Positions 24,482 through 32,308 of a stretch of DNA of 64,000 nt are shown piece after piece. A program made the position numbers and the translations under genes. Position 1 is the first letter of the stretch. Each line of letters starts with the position of its first letter. This DNA comes from Streptomyces sp. AC1-42W (GTDB lineage Bacteria; Actinomycetota; Actinomycetes; Streptomycetales; Streptomycetaceae): positions 124,001-188,000 of the forward strand of contig NZ_QKWY01000003.1 in the NCBI RefSeq assembly GCF_003248355.1, read 5' to 3'. The notes beneath the pieces were generated by a model. That model was not told the DNA's origin. It was given only the letters and a program-made list of their open reading frames with translations, and made no database searches.

Positions 24482-25344
24482 GGCCGCCGTCCCGCCAGCC
24501 GGGCCCAGCCGCTCTTCACGGCGATGCCCGAAGGGGTGCGGCAGGTGAAGCGGACCAGGGTGCGGCCGGCGTCCGGGGCCAGTTCGATCCGCAGCGGGAC
24601 ATCCGGGACCACGGGGGCGGAGAACCGCCCGCTGACCGCGCGGACGCGGGTGACGTCGCCGTCCGCGTACCGGTCGGCGATCTCCTCGACGGCCAGGGCG
24701 AGCACGCTCATCCCGTGCGCGATGACGCCGGGGAAGCCGGCCTCCTCGGCGGCCCGGTCGTCCAGGTGGATCGGGTTGAGGTCGCCGGAGGCGTGGGCGT
24801 AGCCGCGAATCCAGGCGGAGGTGAGCCGGTGCTCGGCGACGGCCGGTTCACCGGCTCCGCCGGACGGGGCGGGCGCGGCCGTTGCCGGGATCCGGCCGAA
24901 GGGCTCGATGGCGGCGGCGCCCACCAGCAGGGCGCTGGTGAGGAGTTCGGCGCGCGGGGTGCCGTCCTCGCCGGTGAGGCGGGCCCGGACGGCGACGCGG
25001 GTGCCCTTCGGCTCGCGGCGGGCGCCGGCCACGTCGAGGCCGACGGTGATCCGCTCGCCGGGCAGCGGGGGCCGCTCGATGTGGATGTCCTGGGCGAGGT
25101 GGACGACGGAGACGGGCTCGGGCTCGGCCGCGGCCAGGTCGCGTACGGTCGCGTCGGCGAGGGTGTGCGCGAGGACGAAGGCGTGCACCGGCGAGGCGCC
25201 GGGCTCCCCGGCCGCGGGCAGGTCCGCGCGGACGGCGGCCCGGAAGGCGGCCACCTCGTCGGGGGTGAGGGTGCGGATGGCGGTACGGGGCTGGGCGGCG
25301 GGCTGCGCGTCGGCCTGGGTGGTGGGCTGGGCGGTGGTCGTCAT
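24478..25344 (-). CDS. MaoC-like double hot-dog hydratase/dehydratase
   Basis: This 288-residue protein has an N-terminal degenerate hot-dog half and a C-terminal catalytic half with the R-hydratase signature SGDLNPIHLDD (residues 186-196; Asp188 and His193 are the catalytic pair) followed by AAEEAGFPGVIAHGM. It would interconvert 3-hydroxyacyl and enoyl thioesters. Its place between the adenylation and ketosynthase genes, with 4-bp overlaps on both sides, suggests that one round of elongation is followed by dehydration (ketoreductase possibly that at 29225) on the operon's carrier. Confidence 0.82.
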   Translation of the reverse strand: MTTTAQPTTQADAQPAAQPRTAIRTLTPDEVAAFRAAVRADLPAAGEPGASPVHAFVLAHTLADATVRDLAAAEPEPVSVVHLAQDIHIERPPLPGERITVGLDVAGARREPKGTRVAVRARLTGEDGTPRAELLTSALLVGAAAIEPFGRIPATAAPAPSGGAGEPAVAEHRLTSAWIRGYAHASGDLNPIHLDDRAAEEAGFPGVIAHGMSVLALAVEEIADRYADGDVTRVRAVSGRFSAPVVPDVPLRIELAPDAGRTLVRFTCRTPSGIAVKSGWARLAGRRP

Positions 25345-26591
25345 ACCGGCGCCACCACCATGCTCGCGTTGTGGCCGCCGAAGCCGAAGGAGTTCGACAG
25401 CGCGGGTCCCAGGGCGACGGGCCGTGGGCTGGTGTGCACCACGTCGATCTCCATTCCTGGCTCCAGGTGTTCGTGGTTGGCGGTGGGCGGCACCTCTTGG
25501 GCGCGCATCGCCTGGACGGCGGCGATGATCTCGACGGCGCCGGCCGCTCCGATGAGGTGGCCGATGACGCCCTTGGACGCGGTGACGGGCGGGCCGTCCG
25601 AGCCGAAGACCTTGGCCAGGGCCGTCGCTTCGGCGCGGTCATTGTGCGGGGTCGAGGTGCCGTGCGCGTTGATGTGGGCGATCTCGTCGGGGGCGAGCCC
25701 GGCGGCGGTGAGCGCACCGGTCATCGCAGCGACCGCACCGGCCCCGTCGGCCAGCGGCATCGACAGGTGGTAAGCGTCCGAGGTGGCCGCGTACCCGGCG
25801 ATCCGGGCATAGCTGCGGGCGCCCCGGGCCAGCGCGTCGTCCAGGCGTTCCAGGACAACGAAGCCGGCCCCCTCCCCCATGACGAACCCGTCGCGGTCCC
25901 GGTCGAAGGGGCGGGAGGCGTGCGCCGGGTCGTCGTTGCGCCCGGAGACCGCGTTCAGGTTCCCGAAGGCGGCGAGGGTGACCGGGCTCAGGGTGGACTC
26001 GCAGCCGCCCGCGATCGCCACGTCGGCCCGGCCCGACTCCAGGAGCGCGGTGGCGTGCCCGATGGCGTCGACGCCGCTGGCGCAGGTGGTGGCGATGGTG
26101 GTCGCGGGGCCGGTCCAGCCGAGGCGCATGGCGATCTGGGCGGCCGCCGCGTTCGGCATGGTCAGCAGCGGCATCAGCGGATTGACCCGGTGCGGGCCCG
26201 CCTCGCTGTAGTGCGCGGACTCGCGGTCGCTGGTGGCGCGGCCGCCCACCGCGTTGCCGACGACGATCGCGGTGCGCCCGGGCTCGGGGGCCGGGGCGCC
26301 GGCGTCGCGGTGGGCGGCGAGCGCGGCCGTGGTGCCGTACAGCGCGAAGGGGTCCATGCGCCGCGCGTCCTTGGCGGACACGAGGGCGTCGGGACCCTGG
26401 GTGTCGAGTCCACTGACCCGGCAGCCGATCCGGACCCGGTGGCGGGACAGGTCCAGGTGGTCGAGCGGGGCCGCGGTGGAACGGCCGGCGCGGAGCGCGG
26501 CCCACAGGGCGTCGGGGGTGCACCCCGCCGGGGTGACCACACCGATCCCGGTGATCACCACCGGGGTGCGGTGGGAGGCTGCGGCTGTCAT
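25341..26591 (-). CDS. FabF-type ketosynthase
   Basis: The 416-residue condensing enzyme has the complete Cys-His-His triad: TTCASG (Cys170), INAHGTSTPHND (His310) and GVIGHLIGAAG (His345), with the usual SNSFGFGGHNASMV end. It resembles KAS II and single ketosynthases that elongate an aminoacyl- or aryl-primed carrier, such as the RedX/PigJ logic, rather than the KS-alpha of this cluster at 60806. No chain length factor is next to it, so it probably acts alone for one or few malonyl additions. It overlaps the MaoC-like gene by 4 bp. Confidence 0.88.
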   Translation of the reverse strand: MTAAASHRTPVVITGIGVVTPAGCTPDALWAALRAGRSTAAPLDHLDLSRHRVRIGCRVSGLDTQGPDALVSAKDARRMDPFALYGTTAALAAHRDAGAPAPEPGRTAIVVGNAVGGRATSDRESAHYSEAGPHRVNPLMPLLTMPNAAAAQIAMRLGWTGPATTIATTCASGVDAIGHATALLESGRADVAIAGGCESTLSPVTLAAFGNLNAVSGRNDDPAHASRPFDRDRDGFVMGEGAGFVVLERLDDALARGARSYARIAGYAATSDAYHLSMPLADGAGAVAAMTGALTAAGLAPDEIAHINAHGTSTPHNDRAEATALAKVFGSDGPPVTASKGVIGHLIGAAGAVEIIAAVQAMRAQEVPPTANHEHLEPGMEIDVVHTSPRPVALGPALSNSFGFGGHNASMVVAPV

Positions 26592-26636
26592 CTGTCTGGT
26601 CTCCGTCCGGTGTCCCGGGGGGGCTGGACCGGCCGG

Positions 26637-27854
26637 TCAGGCCGGGATGATGCCGCACTCGCGGGCGGACTTGATGAACGCGTCGGCGGCGAAGTCGATG
26701 TCCTCGGGCGTGTGCCGCGCGGTCACCGCGATCCGCAGCCTGGCCAGGTCGTTGGGGACGGCCGGGGTGACCACGGGGATGCCGATGACGCCGTGCCGGC
26801 GGCAGGCGGTGGCCAGGTCGTACGCCTTCTCGTCGGAGCCTGCGATCAGCGGCAGCACCGCGGTCTCGCTGTCCTGGGTGCGCAGCCCCTGGGCGTTGAC
26901 CAGGGCGCGCAGCCGGGCGGACTCGCGCTGGATGTGGGTGACCCTCTCCGGTTCGCGTCGCAGGATACGCAGGCTCTCCAGGGCGGCGGCGGCCTGGGCC
27001 GGGGCGAGGGCGGCGGAGAAGAGGAACGGCCGGGCGGCGTAGCGCAGGTGGCCGATGAGTTCGGCGGGTCCGGCGACCCAGCCGCCCATGGACGGGATGC
27101 CCTTGGACAGGGTGCCGAGCTTGATGTCGGCCTGCACCCGCTGGTCGAAGTGCTCCTCGATGCCGCGCCCGGTGGCGCCGATGACGCCGAGCGCGTGGGC
27201 CTCGTCGACCATGAGCAGCGCGTTGTGCTCGTCGCACACCTTGCGCAGCTCGGGCAGCGGGGCGATGTCGCCGTCCATGGAGTAGACGCTGTCGACGATG
27301 ACGAGCCGCACCCCGTCGGGCGAGGCGGCGGCCAGGCGCCGGTCGAGGTGGTCGACGTCGTTGTGCCGGAACCGGGTGACGGTGGCGCCGGAGAGCCGGC
27401 AGCCGTCCACGATGGAGGCGTGGTCGTACTTGTCGATGAAGACGGTGTCGCCGGCGCCCACGAGACCGCCGACGGTGCCCACGTTCGCCGCGTAGCCCGA
27501 GCTGAAGACCATGGACGCCTCGCGGTCCGCGAAGCCGGCCACCTCGGCCTCAAGCTCCTCGTGCAGCGGGATCGTCCCGGCCAGGGCGCGCACCCCGTGG
27601 TTGCCGGTGCCGTACAGGTCGACGGCGGCCTTGGCGGCGGCGACGACGCGTTCGTCGCCGCCCAGACCGAGGTAGCTGTAGCCGGACATCATCAGCAGCC
27701 GTTGTCCGTCGAGGTCGGCGTAGGCGCTGTCCCGCTCGACCGTGTAGGAGACGAAGCTGTTGCGGCGCTCCGGCTCGGACTCCAGTGCCGCGACGCGCCT
27801 GTTCGTGACGGCCATCTTCGGCGCCAGCCGTTCCCAGCCTCCGGTTGCGTTCAC
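26637..27854 (-). CDS. Alpha-oxoamine synthase (AONS/KBL/ALAS family)
   Basis: This 405-residue fold-type I PLP enzyme has YLGLGG, GTGNHGVRALAGT (substrate-binding), DEAHALGVIG (Asp217, His220) and LGTLSKG (Schiff-base Lys251). The family condenses an amino acid with an acyl-thioester, with loss of CO2, giving an alpha-amino ketone. Housekeeping BioF, KBL or HemA are unlikely in this operon; a carrier-bound acyl donor is expected, as for RedN/PigH of prodiginine pathways. It is the first gene of the 11-gene operon, 50 nt from the inferred transcript start, behind a SARP-type promoter. Confidence 0.88.
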   Translation of the reverse strand: MNATGGWERLAPKMAVTNRRVAALESEPERRNSFVSYTVERDSAYADLDGQRLLMMSGYSYLGLGGDERVVAAAKAAVDLYGTGNHGVRALAGTIPLHEELEAEVAGFADREASMVFSSGYAANVGTVGGLVGAGDTVFIDKYDHASIVDGCRLSGATVTRFRHNDVDHLDRRLAAASPDGVRLVIVDSVYSMDGDIAPLPELRKVCDEHNALLMVDEAHALGVIGATGRGIEEHFDQRVQADIKLGTLSKGIPSMGGWVAGPAELIGHLRYAARPFLFSAALAPAQAAAALESLRILRREPERVTHIQRESARLRALVNAQGLRTQDSETAVLPLIAGSDEKAYDLATACRRHGVIGIPVVTPAVPNDLARLRIAVTARHTPEDIDFAADAFIKSARECGIIPA

Positions 27855-28233
27855 GTGGGTCTCCTCAGACTGATTCAGTCGGCCGGCGAACGGCCTATTA
27901 CATGACAGGATTTCTACGCCGCGCTCCGCAACGCGGCCGCAACAAGGAAACCGGAGCCCTTCTTGAATTACGCTCGAAGCCGCTCGGGATTCACTAGAAA
28001 TCCCCTGGTGAACGCATGGAGAAGGGTTGAATCATGGACCCTCGATTCAGCGGAACTTGGGCTTCCACCCATTCCCCCCGGTATGTTCCCGGGCTCAATT
28101 GACACGGCCTGAATGCCCCTGCGAGGGTCACGTCGACATCACGGGGAATGGCGAGAACCGAACGGCGCAAAGGAAAAGCAACGGCGCCGTGTTCCCCGCT
28201 CGGTTCCTGATCTGCCGCAGGGGGAGTGTCGAC
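27855..28233. other. Divergent promoter region between AONS operon and SARP gene
   Basis: This 379-bp region is less GC-rich than its surroundings. It holds the SARP-like promoter of the leftward operon (27911-27942). Towards the SARP there is a repeat pair CGCTCGAAGC-CGCTCGGG (about 27972-27990), and at 28216-28226 a strong ribosome binding site (GCAGGGGGAG). An in-frame extension of the SARP frame to 28027 runs through it but has no domain similarity. I see no other gene. Confidence 0.55.
27911..27942 (-). promoter_or_regulatory. SARP-type promoter for the AONS-to-TrpC-like operon
   Basis: On the minus strand TTGCG-GCCGCG-TTGCG (27942-27927) is an 11-bp-period direct repeat. It is followed after exactly 10 nt by TAGAAA (27916-27911) as -10. 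Repeat, spacer composition and distance nearly match the box before the decarboxylase operon (14994-15025), and the orientation is correct for the AONS gene. The leader from the expected start to the ATG is about 50 nt in both cases. Confidence 0.65.
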
Positions 28234-29091
28234 GTGTTGATCCGGCTCGTAGGACTTGTCAGCATCGAGCACGAGGCGGAACCGCCCCGGCATCTGTCGA
28301 GCGCACAGGCCCAAATCGCCTTAGCCCGGCTCGTCCTGGAGCGCTCCGCGGGCACCGGCCGCGACCAACTCGCGGACACGCTGTGGCCGCAGGGCCTGCC
28401 CGACACCTGGGCGTCCGCGCTGCGCAGTGTCGTCAGCCGGGTGCGGTCCTTCGTCACCAGCGCGCACCAGAAGCCCGGCGAGACTCCGCTGGTCGCCCAG
28501 AGCGGGCGGTATCTGCTGCATCTGCCGGGCGACGCGGTGACCGATGTGGAGACGGCCGAGGCGTCGGTCTCCGAGGCCCGGCAGGCGTGCCGGGAGGGCG
28601 CGCACGCGGTGGCCCTGCAACTGGCCTCCGGCGCTGTCTCCAATCTGCGCGGCGCGTTCCTGCCCGCCCACGAGGGCGAGTGGGTGAACACCACCCGCGA
28701 GCGCATCGAGGCGGTACGGCTGAGCGCCCTGGAGCTGTCCAGCGCCTCGGCCGCCGCGCTCGGCAACAGCCACCACGCCCTGCGGTACGCCGACGAGGCG
28801 GTGCGCAGGGCGCCGTTCCGGGAGAGCGCGCACCGCTGCCGGATGACGGCGCACGCCGCCGCCGGCAACCGGGCCGACGCGCTGCGCGTCTACCAGCAGC
28901 TGCGCGAGCTCCTGTCGGACGAGCTCGGCATCGAGCCGGCCCCGTCCACCCAGACGCTCTATCTGGACCTGCTCCGCCAGCCCGACCCGGCCCGCGAGGC
29001 GGCCCGTGCGATGGCCCCGTACAGCGGCCCGGCGGCCGTCGACCCGCTGCTGATGAGCGCGTACGCCCCCCTGCTCCCGCCGGCCGCGTAG
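28234..29091 (+). CDS. SARP-family pathway activator (BTAD domain)
   Basis: This is a protein of about 285 residues with an N-terminal OmpR-type winged helix (IRLVGLVSIEHE ... QLADTLWPQGLPDTWASALRSVVSRVRSFV, residues 1-95) and a C-terminal BTAD helical repeat domain (RGAFLPAHEGEWVNTTRERIEAVR, RADALRVYQQLRELLSDELGIEPAPSTQTLYL). There is no ATPase extension, so this is a short ActII-ORF4-like SARP. The GTG at 28234 is chosen because GGGGGAG is 7 nt before it and the domain begins there. It is divergent from the 11-gene operon it probably activates through TTGCG boxes. Confidence 0.85.
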   Translation: MLIRLVGLVSIEHEAEPPRHLSSAQAQIALARLVLERSAGTGRDQLADTLWPQGLPDTWASALRSVVSRVRSFVTSAHQKPGETPLVAQSGRYLLHLPGDAVTDVETAEASVSEARQACREGAHAVALQLASGAVSNLRGAFLPAHEGEWVNTTRERIEAVRLSALELSSASAAALGNSHHALRYADEAVRRAPFRESAHRCRMTAHAAAGNRADALRVYQQLRELLSDELGIEPAPSTQTLYLDLLRQPDPAREAARAMAPYSGPAAVDPLLMSAYAPLLPPAA

Positions 29092-29110
29092 GCGGCCCTG
29101 CCCGGACAGG

Positions 29111-29170
29111 GAAATGTCCGCGGAATGCTCCTGCGAAATCCGGTTCGCAGGAGCATTCCGCGGACATTTC
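29111..29170. terminator. Strong terminator, 27-bp perfect stem
   Basis: GAAATGTCCGCGGAATGCTC..., positions 29111-29137, pairs without mismatch with 29144-29170 around a 6-nt loop. It is followed by a run of eight T at 29178-29185 in GGAATTTTTTTTCCCC. It lies 19 nt after the SARP stop. Confidence 0.9.
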
Positions 29171-29186
29171 GTGCGGAATTTTTTTC

Positions 29187-29218
29187 CCCGGGGGGCTTTC
29201 CTGGGAAAGCCCCCCGGG
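29187..29218. terminator. Second terminator hairpin, ketoreductase side
   Basis: CCCGGGGGGCTTTCC / GGAAAGCCCCCCGGG is a 15-bp stem with a 2-nt loop. On the minus strand it follows the ketoreductase stop by 6 nt and leads into the poly-A run at 29178-29185 (a T-run on the minus-strand transcript). It therefore acts for leftward transcription, back-to-back with the rightward terminator. Confidence 0.8.
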
Positions 29219-29224
29219 CGGATA

Positions 29225-29980
29225 TCAGGTGATGGTGACGCCGCTGTCGATGCTGATGACCTGGCCGGTCATGCAGTCCTGGTCGAGGAAGAGGGCGGAG
29301 CTGCGCGCGACCTCTTCCACGGTCACGAAGCGGGGCACCGGCGCCTTCTTCTCCATCGATTCCACCACGTGGTCGGGGAGGGTCTGCGTCATGCCCGTGA
29401 TCATGAATCCGGGCGAGAGCGCGTTGACCGTGACGCCGCGCCGTCCGCATTCGGCGGCCAGTGTCCGGGTGAAGCCGATCAGGCCGGCCTTGGACGCGGA
29501 GTACGCCGTCTGCCCGGCCGTCGCGATCAGGCCCGACGGCGAGACCACGTTGATGACCCGGCCCCACCGGTTGCGCAGCATGTGCGGGACGCACACCCGG
29601 GCGGTGTGGAAGGAGCCGATGAGGTTGGTCTGGATCACCGCCGCCCAGTCCTCGGGCTTCTGCATCGCCATGACCTGGTCACGGCGGATCGCGCCGTTGT
29701 TGACGAGGACGTCGACCGGGCCCAGCTGCTCGGCGATCCGGGCGTGCATCGCCGTGACGGCCTCGTACGAGCCGACGTCGCCGGTCACCAGGACGGAGTC
29801 GTTGGTGAGCTTCTCCCGCACCGCGAGCGCGGCGTCCTTCGCGCTGTTGTAGTGGACGGCCACCTTGCAGCCGAGAGCGTCCAGTTCGATCGCCAGCGCC
29901 TGGCCGAGCCCGCCGGAGGCGCCCGTCACCAGGGCGACGGGGTGCTCGGGGCGGACGCCGGCGGGCTTCTGCGTACTCAT
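29225..29980 (-). CDS. FabG-type SDR ketoreductase
   Basis: This 251-residue SDR has the NADPH-binding TGASGGLGQAL (about 18-28), NNGAI, and the catalytic Ser-Tyr-Lys in NVVSPSGLIATAGQTAYSASKAG (given in parts; YSASK near residue 162). Closest in feel to FabG and to 3-oxoacyl-ACP reductases of polyene or starter-unit pathways, it is distinct from the ActIII-like enzyme at 53509. It overlaps the KASIII gene by 4 bp. With KASIII and ACP it forms a small starter or short-chain assembly operon. Confidence 0.85.
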   Translation of the reverse strand: MSTQKPAGVRPEHPVALVTGASGGLGQALAIELDALGCKVAVHYNSAKDAALAVREKLTNDSVLVTGDVGSYEAVTAMHARIAEQLGPVDVLVNNGAIRRDQVMAMQKPEDWAAVIQTNLIGSFHTARVCVPHMLRNRWGRVINVVSPSGLIATAGQTAYSASKAGLIGFTRTLAAECGRRGVTVNALSPGFMITGMTQTLPDHVVESMEKKAPVPRFVTVEEVARSSALFLDQDCMTGQVISIDSGVTIT

Positions 29981-30963
29981 CGTGTCCCTCCGCGCCATTC
30001 GAGGAGCATGGAGCCCCAGGTCATGCCTGCGCCGAAGCCGGCCAACAGGACCAGATCGCCGTTCTCGATGCGGCCCTCGTCCAGCGCCTCGGCCAGTGCG
30101 ATCGGGATGGACGCGGACGCCGTGTTCCCGTACTTGTGCAGGTTCGCGACCAGGGCCTCGGGCGGCAGCCCGGTGTGGCTGAGGATCGAGTTGATGATGC
30201 GGATGTTGGCCTGGTGCGGGATGACGTGGCGTACGTCGGCCGCCTCGACCTTCGCGTTCTTCAGCGTCTCCCGGACCGTACGAACCGTGTACCGCACGGC
30301 GTTCAGATAGATCTCGTTCCCGTTGATCTGCGCGTAGTGCAGACCCTGGCGCACCGTCTCCTCGGTGGTCGGCATACGGCTGCCGCCCGCGAGGACCTTG
30401 AGGCTGCCGGTGCAGCTGCCGTCCGCGCCCAGGTTCCAGGCCAGAACGTTGCTGTCGGCCGCGGGGACGAGCACCACGGCTCCCGCGCCGTCCCCGACCA
30501 GGATCGACAGGTCCCGGTCGGCGGGGTTCGCGGTCAGCGTGTGGGTGTCGGAGCCGATGAGCAGGATCGGCCGCGGGTCGATCGCGATGAGGGCCATCGC
30601 GGAGACGAGCCCGTAAACGAAGCCCGCGCACTCGGAGTTGACGTCGTGCGCGCTGCCGGCGATGCCCAGTTCGTGGTGGACGAACGCGGACGTCGCCGGC
30701 GAGGGCTGCTCGGGCGTGGCGGTGGCGACGATCAGATGAGCGATGTCGCCGCCGCTCAGGCCCGCCTTGGCGAGGGCACGCCGGCCGGCCTCGACGGCCA
30801 GCGAGGCAGTCGTCTGGCCGGGCCCGACGGCGCGCCGTTCACTGATCCCGCACCGGCTGGTGATCCAGTGCTCGTCCACGCCGAAGCGCTCGGCGAGCTC
30901 CGCACTGGTGACCACCTTCTCGGGGACGGAAATGCCCCACCCGGTGATGTCGAAGCCGTTCAT
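29977..30963 (-). CDS. KAS III-like ketosynthase
   Basis: The 328-residue FabH-type thiolase-fold enzyme has the triad Cys112 (VNSECAGF), His250 (VIPHQANIRI) and Asn280 (HKYGNTASAS). It should prime chain synthesis by joining an acyl-CoA (or other acyl donor) with malonyl-ACP, or act as an acyl transferase/priming enzyme for a non-acetate starter in type II PKS systems. It sits 10 bp from its ACP gene. The start at 30963 is chosen because the FabH N terminus (FDITGWGISVPEKVV) begins there. Confidence 0.87.
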   Translation of the reverse strand: MNGFDITGWGISVPEKVVTSAELAERFGVDEHWITSRCGISERRAVGPGQTTASLAVEAGRRALAKAGLSGGDIAHLIVATATPEQPSPATSAFVHHELGIAGSAHDVNSECAGFVYGLVSAMALIAIDPRPILLIGSDTHTLTANPADRDLSILVGDGAGAVVLVPAADSNVLAWNLGADGSCTGSLKVLAGGSRMPTTEETVRQGLHYAQINGNEIYLNAVRYTVRTVRETLKNAKVEAADVRHVIPHQANIRIINSILSHTGLPPEALVANLHKYGNTASASIPIALAEALDEGRIENGDLVLLAGFGAGMTWGSMLLEWRGGTR

Positions 30964-30973
30964 GCGCGCCCGC

Positions 30974-31228
30974 TCAGACCTGCGCCGGCACGAGCGCCAG
31001 GATGCGGTCGTACACGTGGCGCAGCGTCGTGGTGTCGTCCAGGTCGGCGAAGAGCGACTCGTCGGCCGGGATGTCCGGGTAGGTGTTCTGGAACCCGTAC
31101 AGCCACTCCATGAGGTCCAGCGAGTCCACGTCCGGAATGTGCTGGAGCGGGTGGTCCGGGTCGACCTTCTGGGCGCCGGACACGGCCTCCAGCTGGCTCG
31201 CCAGTTCTTCGATGGTGGGCAGAGACAT
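30974..31228 (-). CDS. Acyl carrier protein (starter or auxiliary)
   Basis: This 84-residue carrier has the attachment Ser36 in DVDSLDLMEWLYGFQ. The sequence after the Ser (LMEWLYGFQNTYPDIP) is unlike normal FAS or type II PKS ACPs and resembles carriers that handle special starter or extender units. It is first in the leftward ACP-KASIII-ketoreductase operon and divergent from the methyltransferase operon. Confidence 0.82.
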   Translation of the reverse strand: MSLPTIEELASQLEAVSGAQKVDPDHPLQHIPDVDSLDLMEWLYGFQNTYPDIPADESLFADLDDTTTLRHVYDRILALVPAQV

Positions 31229-31323
31229 GAGTGAGGTCCTTCCTCCGCAGGGCTTGGCCTTTTCGAGACGCATGGAACCCGTACGCACGCAACCGGCGCG
31301 CAACAGCCGGCGCCCCCGTCGTG

Positions 31324-31339
31324 TTGCATCTCTCTTGCG
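31324..31339 (+). promoter_or_regulatory. TTGCR-N6-TTGCG direct-repeat box
   Basis: TTGCA-TCTCTC-TTGCG is an 11-bp direct repeat in the 192-bp divergent region between the ACP and methyltransferase operons, 82 nt before the methyltransferase start. It shares the longer string TGTTGCAT with the box at 11716. The hexamer at the -10 position (TTTCTT) is weak, so the SARP assignment is by similarity to the better boxes. Confidence 0.5.
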
Positions 31340-31420
31340 ACGCGGGGGTTTTCTTCGTCTCGCGATGACATCGCAGGCACCACGCCATGAGTATGAGCCG
31401 GACGGGAGTTGAGGACGAAG

Positions 31421-32299
31421 ATGACCATGGTCGCAAACCAGTCGGTCCCCGAAGTCGACGCGATCAGGCACCACTACGAGGTAAGCAACGACTTCTACCG
31501 CCTCCTGCTGGGCCCGACGATGATGTACTCCGGCGGTTACTGGGAGGAGGGCGAGGGACTCACCGAGGCCCTCGACGAGGCCCAGGAGCGCAAGCTGGAC
31601 AAGTTCGTCGAGCTGGCCGGGGCGGCGAACGCCCGCCGCGTCCTGGACGTGGGCTGCGGGTGGGGCACCATGCTCAACCGCGTCACCACGGTGCACGGCG
31701 TCGAGCAGGCGGTCGGGCTGACGCTCAGCCGCACTCAGGAGCAGTTCATCGCCGGCCTGGACAACCCGCGGATCACCACGCGGGTGGAGTCCTGGGAGGA
31801 CCACACCACCGACGACCCGTACGACGCGGCGTTCTGCATCAACGCCCTGGAGCACTTCGTCTCCTCGACGCTGCCGCCGCGCGAGCGCACCAAGAAGTAC
31901 CGGGTGTTCTTCCAGAAGGTCGGCGCCACTCTGAAGCCGGGCGCCCGCTTCGTGCTGCACACCATGACGGCCGAGGCGCTGCCCATGAACCGGCAGCTGC
32001 TGGACGACCTGAAGTTCCTTCAGCGCTCGGAGTTCGAGAACTGCCACATCCCGCACCTGCACGAGCTGACACAGGCCGCCGAGGGCCTGTTCGACGTGGT
32101 CGAGGTCGTCAACGAGCGCGAGTCGTTCGCGGTGGCCTGCCGCGCCTGGCTGAAGCTGCTCGCCGAGCGCCGGGACGAGGCCGTCGCCATGGAGGGCGAG
32201 GAGGTCGTGGCCCGCTTCGAGCGCTACCTCGACATCTTCGCGTACACGCTTGAGGACAAGTTCTTCAACAACTTCCGCGTCACCATCGCGCGCCGCTAG
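31421..32299 (+). CDS. SAM-dependent methyltransferase (cyclopropane-fatty-acid-synthase-like)
   Basis: This 292-residue class I methyltransferase opens with the helix EVDAIRHHYEVSNDFYRLLLGP, typical of CFAS/mycolate-type enzymes. Motif I is VLDVGCGWGTML (about residues 73-84), followed by GLTLSRTQEQF. C- or O-methylation, or cyclopropanation of an alkene, are possible chemistries. The ATG at 31421 follows GAGGA; a TTG at 31409 is in frame. It is the only clear methyltransferase in the window, and leads a five-gene tailoring operon. Confidence 0.82.
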   Translation: MTMVANQSVPEVDAIRHHYEVSNDFYRLLLGPTMMYSGGYWEEGEGLTEALDEAQERKLDKFVELAGAANARRVLDVGCGWGTMLNRVTTVHGVEQAVGLTLSRTQEQFIAGLDNPRITTRVESWEDHTTDDPYDAAFCINALEHFVSSTLPPRERTKKYRVFFQKVGATLKPGARFVLHTMTAEALPMNRQLLDDLKFLQRSEFENCHIPHLHELTQAAEGLFDVVEVVNERESFAVACRAWLKLLAERRDEAVAMEGEEVVARFERYLDIFAYTLEDKFFNNFRVTIARR

Positions 32300-32308
32300 G
32301 AGGCTGAC

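Noticed and set aside
26637..27854. Housekeeping glycine C-acetyltransferase (KBL) or BioF
   Set aside because: Sequence motifs fit the whole family, but its position as first gene of a carrier-protein operon with its own SARP-type promoter argues for a biosynthetic oxoamine synthase.
28027..28233. N-terminal extension of the SARP from the ATG at 28027
   Set aside because: The extra ~69 residues have no similarity to SARPs, while a GTG at 28234 has a strong ribosome binding site and coincides with the start of the winged helix.
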